A stretch of 64,000 nt of DNA. It comes from Roseiarcus sp963770275 (GTDB taxonomy: Bacteria; Pseudomonadota; Alphaproteobacteria; Rhizobiales; Beijerinckiaceae). The position numbers and the translations under genes are program-made. Positions within the stretch are counted from its first letter, which is position 1, and each line of letters begins with the position of its first letter. Location: positions 1-64,000 of the forward strand of contig CAVYPD010000020.1 of the NCBI GenBank assembly GCA_963770275.1. The letters run 5' to 3'. Below are positions 57,008 to 64,000 of the stretch, in pieces. The notes under the pieces were generated by a model that saw only the letters and a program-made list of their open reading frames with translations, was not told the DNA's origin and made no database searches.

Positions 57008-58767
57008 ATGAACCAAATTGCAACAGCCGTTATGAAGACCACGCTGACGGAAGCCTTGGAATCCCAGTTGGGCGATCCCAACAATCCTGACAACCCGCTG
57101 TCGTTTGCCTATTCACAGAAAATTGATGAGACCGAACAGTTTCCCGAGGAGGCTATTCGCTGGCTATACGAGAGCCACCTCGCTCGCCATTACGTCCCAG
57201 AAGAATTAGGGGGATCGTTTCGGTCGTTCTCCGAACTGGGAGAGGTGATACGTGTGCTGTCGCGACGCGATGCGTCAAGCGCCGTGACGTTCTCCACGTT
57301 GTTTTGGTCGTTTTTGACCTGGACTGGCGGGCACGCGACGAACAGAAGCGATGGCTGGCCGATTACATGATGAAGCGGCATGGGGCGATGTGCCTTGCCT
57401 ATTCGGAAAGGGACCACGGCGCTGATTTGGCGGCCAGCGATACCGTAGCGCGGCGAACCGCAGACGGATTTGAGATAACGGGCGAGAAGTGGCCCATTAA
57501 TCGCGCGACCGTCGGGGGCTCTGTTTTGTGCTGGCGACCACGGATCCGTCAGCCGGTCCCCGCGGCTTGTCGCTGTTCATGCTGGATAAAGGTGAGCTCG
57601 ACCCGAAGCGATATTCGAATTTTCCAAAGATTCTCGACGCACGGCATGCGCGGCTCGGACATCAGCGGTATCAAGTTTGAACATTGCCCGGTTCCGGCAC
57701 AAAGTTTGCTTGGCGGAGAAGGAGAAGGGCTTCAACTCGCGTTAAGGGGCTTCCAGATTACACGAGCCCTCTGCGCAGCCATCTCGCTTGGAGCGGGCGA
57801 CACTGCGTTGCGAACCACATTAAGTTTTGCACTGAATCGCAAGCTTTATGACGAGCTTGTTATCGACCTTCCCCATGCAGCGGGGGTGCTTTCCGATGCG
57901 TTCCTTGATCTCCTTATTTGTGATTGCGTGACGAATGCTGGACTGAGATCGTTTCACGTCGTGCCGGAACAGTCCAGCCTTTGGGCTTCGATCGTCAAAT
58001 ACTTTGTTCCGACAACGATCGAAACGATGATCCAGAACCTTTCGGTCGTGCTTGGGGCGCGCTATTACATGCGCGAAGAGCACGAGTTCGGAACGTTTCA
58101 AAGGGTCTTGCGAGACGCCGCAGTTGTCAGTCTCTTCGATGGAAGCACGGTGGTGAATTTGCATGCGTTGATGCTCCAGTTCAGGCATCTCGCCCGACGG
58201 CGCGGCGTGCGCGGCGATCAGGGTTCCAGGCTTGGCCAGATCTTCGACATGAACACCACCGTCCCGGCTTGGAACGGTCAAAGATTAAGTTTGGTGAGTA
58301 CGCAAGCCAACGACGCTTTGGAGGGTGTAGAGTACAGCCTTGAACATCTGAAATCGGAGCGAGCTGAGAACACCGCTAATCCGGCCGAAATCGATCGGAT
58401 TTTAGCGTTCGGCAAAAAGCTTATGCATGAGATCAGAGTGCATAACGATAACTTCGCCGAATCCGAGTTCGAACATGGGCACTTGCAATCCGCCGCGATG
58501 TTCAGAGCCGCACAGCGATATTGCGCATTGCATGCCGCCGCATCGTGCCTGCACGCCTGGATCTGGAATCGAACCAACAGCTCTTCATTCTTTGCGGGCG
58601 GCGCGTGGTTAGTCCCAGCGCTAGCCAGGATTTTTGACAAACATCTCGATATCCATCACGATGATGTCATTGACGCGTCTCGGCCGGAGCTGCTGCAAGA
58701 GTTGCGGAGCCTCTATCGAGACAATCGTATGTTTTCGGTGAGTGCAGCCGCCCTGGGAAGCAACTGA
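57008..58767 (+). CDS. Acyl-CoA dehydrogenase-like flavoprotein, frameshifted
   Basis: Segments of an acyl-CoA dehydrogenase: ARHYVPEELGGSFRSFSELG (N-terminal domain), then after a shift near 57325 MKRHGAMCLAYSERDHGADL (the T/S-E region), ADGFEITGEKWPINRATVGG, a disturbed stretch at 57520-57600, then HGMRGSDISGIKFEHCPVPA and the flavin-domain helices LSVVLGARYYMREEHEFGTF and LRDAAVVSLFDGSTVVNLHA. The C-terminal 200 residues are an extended helical domain. About 585 residues corrected. Start ATG 57008, 16 bases after the ligase stop. Between a FAAL and an ACP gene it probably desaturates the carrier-bound acyl chain, as proposed for LipB-type enzymes of lipopeptide clusters. Confidence 0.8.
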
Positions 58768-58817
58768 GGCGGCACTTTCAAGGTTGGTGCTGAGCAACGA
58801 AATTGGGGGATAACATT

Positions 58818-59078
58818 ATGTCGAAGGCCAAAGATCTGAATGAGATGCAAGAGTGGCTGATTAAGCGTATTTCGACATCGCTTAGGGTGAAGAACGGCAT
58901 GGATCCGGACGCTCCATTTTCGAAATACGGATTGCAGTCCATCGATGCAGTCATTTTGGCGATGGAAATTGAGGAGGAGGTCGGTGTGGAGCTGCCCCCG
59001 ACTTTGTTGTGGGAATATAACACGGTGAATGAGTGCGCTTCTTATCTGGTGAAAATTGGATCGGACATAGCGGCCTGA
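58818..59078 (+). CDS. Acyl carrier protein
   Basis: An 86-residue stand-alone ACP. The phosphopantetheine site is KYGLQSIDAVILAMEIEEEV (Ser in GLQSI), close to the PKS/FAAL-partner type GLDSL rather than the FabF-type DSLD. Helices before and after fit the four-helix fold (MQEWLIKRISTSLRV, LPPTLLWEYNTVNECASYLV). Start ATG 58818 with GGGG 9-13 bases upstream. It lies 50 bp after the dehydrogenase gene and would carry the acyl chain made by the ligase, playing the DltC role if the locus is dlt-like. Confidence 0.9.
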   Translation: MSKAKDLNEMQEWLIKRISTSLRVKNGMDPDAPFSKYGLQSIDAVILAMEIEEEVGVELPPTLLWEYNTVNECASYLVKIGSDIAA

Positions 59079-61416
59079 TTGGGTCGCGTGGCGCATTGAT
59101 GACGCTGGCGGGGCATTCGGCGAGGACCGCTGTCTCGCCTTGTCGTTGGTCCCTTCCCTGCCCGCGACAGCTGGGGGCTAGCGCCCAGCCTGAATGTGTC
59201 GAGCTTGCTGGGCCGGCCGGCGACACATTGGCGCGCTGCGGCAACGAAGGACCAATGAGCCGATCGACGGCGAACGGAAGCGCACGCTCGAGAGATGCGC
59301 CGGGAGCGATGACAGTTTGGTCTGGCGGACCACGCCCCGCTTCGATATCGATTGGCCGCCCAGCCCATCGCTGAAAGGCAACGGGTTACGTCGTCGCGAG
59401 CGCGGGGCGTCGGCACTGTCACGGCGGACGGCCTGACAGCGGAACTCCCTAGTCTCGACGCGATTCCGGTTGATCCGCGGGGCGCTGAGAAGGAGGTCGT
59501 GGCGACGAGCTGTTGACCCTGGCCACCAGTTTAATCGATCAGCACCTGAATTGGTGCCGCAAGAGGGCACGATCATTCGCTAGTTTTGTTATCTTTATCA
59601 AATAGTACCGATTAATTTGAACTTTGATCCCACATTCGGTCCCACACACCGCTCTTTAGCGTTCGTTCTAGTCCGCAACTGCCCGCGCTAGACCCACCTA
59701 GGATCTTTAGCTGCGCGGGAGGAACGGCGACCGGCTTTAAGCCAGCGATTTCCTAGTGCCTGCTCGGGCGCGCCTCCTCGCCGGCTTGTCGAACTGCGGT
59801 TAACGCTCTGCTATGCCTTGCTCGCCGAGTCATCTCAGCAAACATGATCGCCAGCGAACTAGGCGTTCCCTCTTAAATCGCTCCGAACTTGGCCGGCGCC
59901 GGGCGAACCGGTCAGCTGGCATCATCTCACAGAGCCGATGCGTGATCGGTCTCAGTAAGTATTTACGAAACCATCGTGTCGTACCAGTCAATGCGTCGCG
60001 CCTCACCACTATCCAACCCCGCGTTCCAGAAGGGTACAAAGCCACCTGGAAATAACGTCCGGGCCGATTGCGCAGCAACCGCTGCGCGTCTTTTCCCCTA
60101 CACTTGTTTATCAAGAGTTTTTTTCCTTAAACATACGAACTTGGCGCTACTAATTGCCCTTTCCTTAAGCGCGTCGACTGTCAAAAGCTGGTTCCAGTAT
60201 CGTTGTGAGCGCAAGGTACGATACGAATATTTTCGGATGAAGAACTGTCGACACTGCCTATCGCCGTTGGCCTCCGGGAACAATCCTGGGCGGTGCTTGG
60301 TGTTGACTACGAAGATCGTGTTCTGCGTCGGTTGAGTGAAGAAGCCGGGGTACTGCGTCCGCCACCGGATGATTTCGGCCTGCATGAGTTTGACGCCATC
60401 AGTTTCCTGCGCGGGCGTTCTCGGCTGGGCTTTCAAGGAGCGCCTGAGCGGCTGTTCTATGATTTCTGCCCTGAGCCCCTTTCGATCACATGCTCAGGGC
60501 ATTGACCATCTCGCCCTCGATGACCTGCCCAATCGCTGAAGCCTTTTTACAGCCAGATGGGTCGACCTTCGGTCGATCCAGAGCGATCCGCATGCTGACC
60601 GTCGGCTACCGCATGGGCATCCTTCTCGAAATCCTAAGAGCTTCCCATCAGAGCGAATATTTGACGGCTTTTTCAACGGTATCTGCGCATTCCGGCCATG
60701 CCGTGCGATCCCGAGTAGGCCGTTTCTCCCGAGAAGAGAAACACGACTGTTTACAGTTAACCGGGGCCAAGAAAAAACGTCGCTCGATGAGAAAAGAAAA
60801 ATAGCTGGGCAAGATGGTCGACTGAGACCTTTCCCTCGAAAACGAGCTAGAAAACTGGAAAAAGTGAGAAATCTTGATCGGACGGAAGCGCCGGGGCTCG
60901 GTTTTACAGACCCCGCGGGTCTGCACCGACCCAGTGTCTCGAGTTGAAGGTAGGGGGTCTCCCGCCCGTTGGCCAGTAGGGCCAACTTTATCCAATTTGC
61001 AGCGCGGAGTATCAACTCGTGAGGCAGGTTAGCTAGACCAGCGAGGCCTATAACTGTGCTCTGCGTCACCGTAAGGCACTCAGTCGTCAGCCCGTAAGAA
61101 TATGCATTTGCGCCTTCACGACAGGGCTCAGCCCAGTGAACGATTTTGAACGCAAGTATGCGCATGCGAGCAGGGGAGGTCAGATGGTCGGCCAACGAGC
61201 GAGGTGCAAACTCGGCATCTTCGAGCCGCCGGATGTGGGATCGAATGTGCGACCCGCGGATCGATGTCCAGAAACCTGAAGTAATGTCAAAAATAAACCT
61301 GATCCTTTGGAGCCTTCCACGGGCACCACGCCATGATCGCGAGTACCGGTCGCCTCGAGCATTGGATGAACTCTGGCCTGCGGCTCAAGTCGATCTTGCG
61401 AGGCGCTAATCTAAAC
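59079..61416. other. Gene-poor, IS-scarred region
   Basis: 2.3 kb between the ACP and DUF1028 genes with no credible complete gene and lower GC than the flanks. Open frames exist (for example minus 60098-60436, and minus 60494-61195 of 233 codons) but have no recognisable motifs, ribosome sites or codon bias, so I do not call them. One transposase scrap is identifiable at about 60560-60622. The rest probably consists of decayed mobile DNA. Confidence 0.5.
60560..60622 (+). pseudogene. IS1182-type transposase scrap
   Basis: On the plus strand GRPSVDPE (60560 on) is followed in the next frame by IRMLTVGYRMGI. IS1182-type transposases read GRPS-DPELMIRMLIVGYCMGI near the N-terminus. Only about 20 residues survive and one frame change is already present. 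Confidence 0.6.
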
Positions 61417-62157
61417 CTAAAGCCCGGAACCACCGCCGCCTGGTCTGTACGGAGGCGGTATCATCAGCATGTCCGTCACGGTCTTCGGGAGATCGCCCAT
61501 CGGATTTTTCCGGGAGGGCATGCCGTCAACAAACGGCAGCAACTGATGACGCGCGACTTCGAAGACCCGACGCAATTCCGCCACGGGATGTGGGTGCTCG
61601 TCAACCCTCAGACTAAGGTAAGGAAATTCCTCTGTTTTGTATACCAGCATCGCCGCTGACTGCCTGCCTCGCTTGTCGCCTCCGGCCGACTGGCCAGCTT
61701 CGAGCACGGCCATAAGGCGCTCCGGAAGCGTCAGGCAGGCGGAACCCGTGAAGGCTTCCGCCATCGCTTGAATCGTACGCTCGCCGACCAGCATGTTTCC
61801 CTGCACCGAGAACTCAGGGCCGGTGATGTGGCCGAACCAGTTCGTGCACTGGGGGCCGCTCCAGGCGGCGCTACGGCCTGCTGCGTCCACGATTCCGAGC
61901 TGCCGAACGTCTCTGCCGGGGTCCGCCTCGATCAGCGCATCCAGCGCCTGCTGTGCGGTGTGCCCCTGTTCCAGCAACTTTAACCCGTCGATCCCGAGGT
62001 AGGGATTGACCCAGGACTGGGTCGAAACAGCTCCGACGCAGGGCTTCACGAAGGGACAGATGCCGCCCACGCCAGGCACGGCAGTCGACACCGCGACCCC
62101 CAGCATCCCGGTCCTTGCGCAGCGCGCCGAGATCGAAAACGTGTTCACTTCGAGCAT
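61417..62157 (-). CDS. DUF1028 family protein
   Basis: Intact, about 246 residues. The N-terminal segment MLEVNTFSISARCARTGMLG, VAVSTAVPGVGGICPFVKPC and VGAVSTQSWVNPYLGIDGLK is the DUF1028 signature; the fold is Ntn-hydrolase-like. GNMLVGERTIQAMAEAFTGS and AGGDKRGRQSAAMLVYK also match. Start ATG 62157, with GAGGAG supplied by the end of the upstream ATPase gene 4 bases before its stop. DUF1028 genes are commonly found beside dipeptide/oligopeptide ABC transporters, as here. Function unknown, possibly peptide or ureide-amide hydrolysis. Confidence 0.88.
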   Translation of the reverse strand: MLEVNTFSISARCARTGMLGVAVSTAVPGVGGICPFVKPCVGAVSTQSWVNPYLGIDGLKLLEQGHTAQQALDALIEADPGRDVRQLGIVDAAGRSAAWSGPQCTNWFGHITGPEFSVQGNMLVGERTIQAMAEAFTGSACLTLPERLMAVLEAGQSAGGDKRGRQSAAMLVYKTEEFPYLSLRVDEHPHPVAELRRVFEVARHQLLPFVDGMPSRKNPMGDLPKTVTDMLMIPPPYRPGGGGSGL

Positions 62158-62161
62158 GACG

Positions 62162-62992
62162 CTACTCCTCGGCAACGGATTGGAAGGACGAAACGGGCGA
62201 TCTTCGGCGGGACGGGTCGGGAACCGCGTCAATCAATGCGCGCGTATATTCCTCGCGCGGTGCTTCAAAGACTTGCTCGACGGGCCCCGCCTCAACGATT
62301 TTTCCGCGCCGCATGACGGCAACATCGTCGGCGATGACGCGAATGACGCCGAGATTGTGACTCACGAAAACACAAGCAAGCCCGAGCTCTCGATTGATCT
62401 TCTGGAGCAAGGCGAGGATTTGCGCTTGCACCGAAACGTCCAGCGCTGATGTCGGCTCATCGGCCACAATCAAGGAGGGCCGCAGGATGATCGCCCGAGC
62501 TATGGCGACCCGCTGACGCTGCCCACCCGAAAGCTGATGGGGGCGACGTGATGCGTAGGTCGAGGAAAGTCCAACAAGCTCGAGCGTGTCAGCCACTGTC
62601 TTGGCGCGCTTAGCCGTCGTTCCTATGCGGTGCACTTCGAGCGGCGCAGCAAGGATCGTCCCAATCGACTGGCGCGGATTGAACGAAGAGGCGGGATCCT
62701 GGAAAATTGCCTGCATCTGCCGCCGTACGCCGAGGAGCTCACCTCCGGAGAGGGTCCAAATGTCTCTACCTTCGAACAGGATTTCGCCGGAGGTCGGGCG
62801 GATGAGGCGAAGGATCATCCGAAGCAGCGTCGACTTCCCCGACCCTGACTCGCCAACGATCCCCAACGTGCGACCATTCTCCAGTCGAAACGAAACGTTG
62901 TCGACGGCGGTGAAGGCGTCACGCGAAAATGGACTTACGCCGGTGCGGAAGGTTCGGCACGCCTTGCGGATCTCAAGCAGCGGTGCTTTCAC
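62162..62992 (-). CDS. Peptide-type ABC transporter ATP-binding protein (DppF/OppF-like)
   Basis: Intact, 276 residues, one ABC module: Walker A GIVGESGSGKSTLLRMILRL, Q-loop AIFQDPASSFNPRQSIGTIL, signature HQLSGGQRQRVAIARAIILR, Walker B LIVADEPTSALD and H-loop VSHNLGV. Its start overlaps the stop of the partner ATPase by four bases (ATGA). This F-type ATPase pairs with the D-type one upstream to drive import of dipeptides, oligopeptides or similar solutes. Confidence 0.9.
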   Translation of the reverse strand: MKAPLLEIRKACRTFRTGVSPFSRDAFTAVDNVSFRLENGRTLGIVGESGSGKSTLLRMILRLIRPTSGEILFEGRDIWTLSGGELLGVRRQMQAIFQDPASSFNPRQSIGTILAAPLEVHRIGTTAKRAKTVADTLELVGLSSTYASRRPHQLSGGQRQRVAIARAIILRPSLIVADEPTSALDVSVQAQILALLQKINRELGLACVFVSHNLGVIRVIADDVAVMRRGKIVEAGPVEQVFEAPREEYTRALIDAVPDPSRRRSPVSSFQSVAEE

Positions 62993-63990
62993 GCCGCGAT
63001 CTCCGCGTCGCCCGCTCGGACGCAGAGCACCCTGTGGTTCGCTTCAATCTCGACCCAAGGGGGCGGACTGCGACAAGGGGCGATGGCGAAAGCGCACCGG
63101 TCAACGAAGCGACAGCCCTCGGGCCGTTCCGTCGCAAGCGGGATTTGTCCGGGTATCGGGACGAGGGCCTCTTTCGAGCCATGCACCGCAGGGGTCGCGC
63201 GCAGGAGACCCCGCGTATAAGGATGGCTGGGGCGGTCGAAAATCCGGTCGACCGGGCCTTCTTCCACAATCGCGCCCGCGTACATGACGTACACGCGATC
63301 GCAAAGGTCAGCCACAACGCCAAGGTCGTGAGTGATGAAAAAGATCGATGTTCCGTGCTCCTTCCGAATATCTCGCACCAGCTGCAGCACTTGCGCTTGC
63401 ACGGTCACATCGAGCGCGGTCGTTGGCTCGTCGGCGATCAACAATTGAGGCTCAAGGCACAAGCCCATGGCGATCATGGCGCGCTGCTGCATGCCGCCTG
63501 AAAATTGATGCGGGTATTCTTCCGCTCGCCTCCCAGGATCGCGGAGACGAACAGCTGCAAGAAGCTCTACCGCTTTCCGTTTTGCGATGTCCCAGGTCAT
63601 GGCACGATGCAGAGCCAACGGCTCCCCGACCTGGACGCCGATGCGCAACGTCGGATTGAGGGAGCGCAGAGCGTCCTGGGGGATATAAGCCACCCGGTCG
63701 CCGCGCATGGCGCGACGCTCCCGCTCTGTCATGTCAAGAAGGGACTCGCCTCCCAGCAGGATGCGCCCGGACTCGATGCGGGCGCCGCGAGGCAACATGC
63801 CGAGAGCCGCCAAAGCGGTCAGCGTCTTGCCGCTGCCGGATTCGCCGATCACCCCCACGATCTCGCTGGCGCCAATCGAAAGGCTGACATTATCGACGAC
63901 GCGGGCATGACCGCGCCGCGTCGAGAAGGCGATCGACAAATTGCGAATCTCGAGAGTTTGGCCAGCGCGGTCGCGTGGCGGGAGCGCCAT
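62989..63990 (-). CDS. Peptide-type ABC transporter ATP-binding protein (DppD/OppD-like)
   Basis: Intact, 333 residues: Walker A GVIGESGSGKTLTALAALGM, Q-loop YIPQDALRSLNPTLRIGVQV, signature HQFSGGMQQRAMIAMGLCLE, Walker B LLIADEPTTALD, and the DppD C-terminal Cys-rich tail GCRFVDRCAFAIAPCRSPPP, which holds an iron-sulfur-type site in this subfamily. ATG 63990. One base further upstream a TGA (63992-63994) ends a gene that continues beyond the window, presumably the permease of the same transporter; only its last two codons are visible. Confidence 0.9.
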   Translation of the reverse strand: MALPPRDRAGQTLEIRNLSIAFSTRRGHARVVDNVSLSIGASEIVGVIGESGSGKTLTALAALGMLPRGARIESGRILLGGESLLDMTERERRAMRGDRVAYIPQDALRSLNPTLRIGVQVGEPLALHRAMTWDIAKRKAVELLAAVRLRDPGRRAEEYPHQFSGGMQQRAMIAMGLCLEPQLLIADEPTTALDVTVQAQVLQLVRDIRKEHGTSIFFITHDLGVVADLCDRVYVMYAGAIVEEGPVDRIFDRPSHPYTRGLLRATPAVHGSKEALVPIPGQIPLATERPEGCRFVDRCAFAIAPCRSPPPWVEIEANHRVLCVRAGDAEIAA

Positions 63991-64000
63991 GTCAGTCCCT

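Noticed and set aside
60098..60436. A 112-codon minus-strand open frame
   Set aside because: Starts at TTG without a ribosome site and matches nothing known; may be chance in AT-richer DNA.
60494..61195. A 233-codon minus-strand open frame in the gene-poor region
   Set aside because: No recognisable motif, no ribosome site, mixed composition along its length, and it runs antisense across the transposase scrap at 60560-60622.
1..64000. CRISPR array or prophage
   Set aside because: No regularly spaced repeats with unique spacers and no phage structural genes were found on either strand.

Overview
The window looks like a chromosomal stretch of a high-GC alphaproteobacterium, most likely Hyphomicrobiales (Rhizobiales). 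This rests on the ChvE-GguA-GguB sugar transporter, a 6S RNA next to 5-formyltetrahydrofolate cyclo-ligase, BtaA/BtaB betaine-lipid synthesis and the general gene style. I cannot fix the genus from the sequence alone. About 20 genes carry single-base frameshifts, including genes expected to be essential or housekeeping (ppc with five, sua5, proB, comM, araB). The five ppc shifts are all explained by one extra base each, so uncorrected sequencing error is the likeliest cause. I therefore annotate these loci as full genes with marked frameshifts.

Layout: 1-3 kb holds a secreted-protein fragment, an epimerase-like gene facing an XRE regulator, and an alpha/beta hydrolase. 3.1-4.7 kb is a graveyard of decayed insertion sequences (IS110 and IS3 types, plus an amidotransferase gene cut by the IS3 type) beside a tRNA-Glu. 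5.1-13.4 kb is mostly core metabolism: HAD phosphatase, YmdB-like phosphodiesterase, 5-FCL, 6S RNA, DUF445, btaB-btaA behind a candidate PHO box, ubiA and glucokinase. 13.7-16.0 kb is a restriction-modification cassette (cytosine methyltransferase, GIY-YIG nuclease, Vsr). 16.4-34.5 kb carries ppc, a ClC channel, proB, a hybrid kinase, comM, a phased decamer array, a Nudix gene, a class III cyclase, fatty-acid oxidation genes, sua5 and a LysR regulator.

33.9-43.9 kb is a nitrogen-compound catabolic region: amidohydrolase, FAD-linked oxidase, NAD(P)H oxidoreductase, NMT1-type binding protein, RidA, creatininase-family enzyme, allophanate hydrolase AtzF, and AtzG-AtzE. It suggests stepwise opening of a cyclic ureide or pyrimidine-like compound to allophanate and then ammonia. 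44-52 kb is an L-arabinose module: AraA, AraB and AraD with the ChvE-GguA-GguB importer.

The most interesting region is 52.6-59.1 kb, a lower-GC island. On the minus strand lie a DltD-like SGNH protein, a 37-residue single-helix microprotein ending in Tyr-Ala-Gln-Phe, and an MBOAT acyltransferase. Divergently on the plus strand lie a fatty-acyl-AMP ligase, an acyl-CoA dehydrogenase and an acyl carrier protein. Part for part this mirrors the Gram-positive dlt machinery (DltA, DltC, DltB, DltX, DltD), with a fatty-acyl-activating front end instead of D-alanine. I infer a lipid-acylation system for an extracytoplasmic acceptor. A gene-poor, IS-scarred 2.3 kb follows. The window ends in a peptide-type ABC transporter with a DUF1028 protein.
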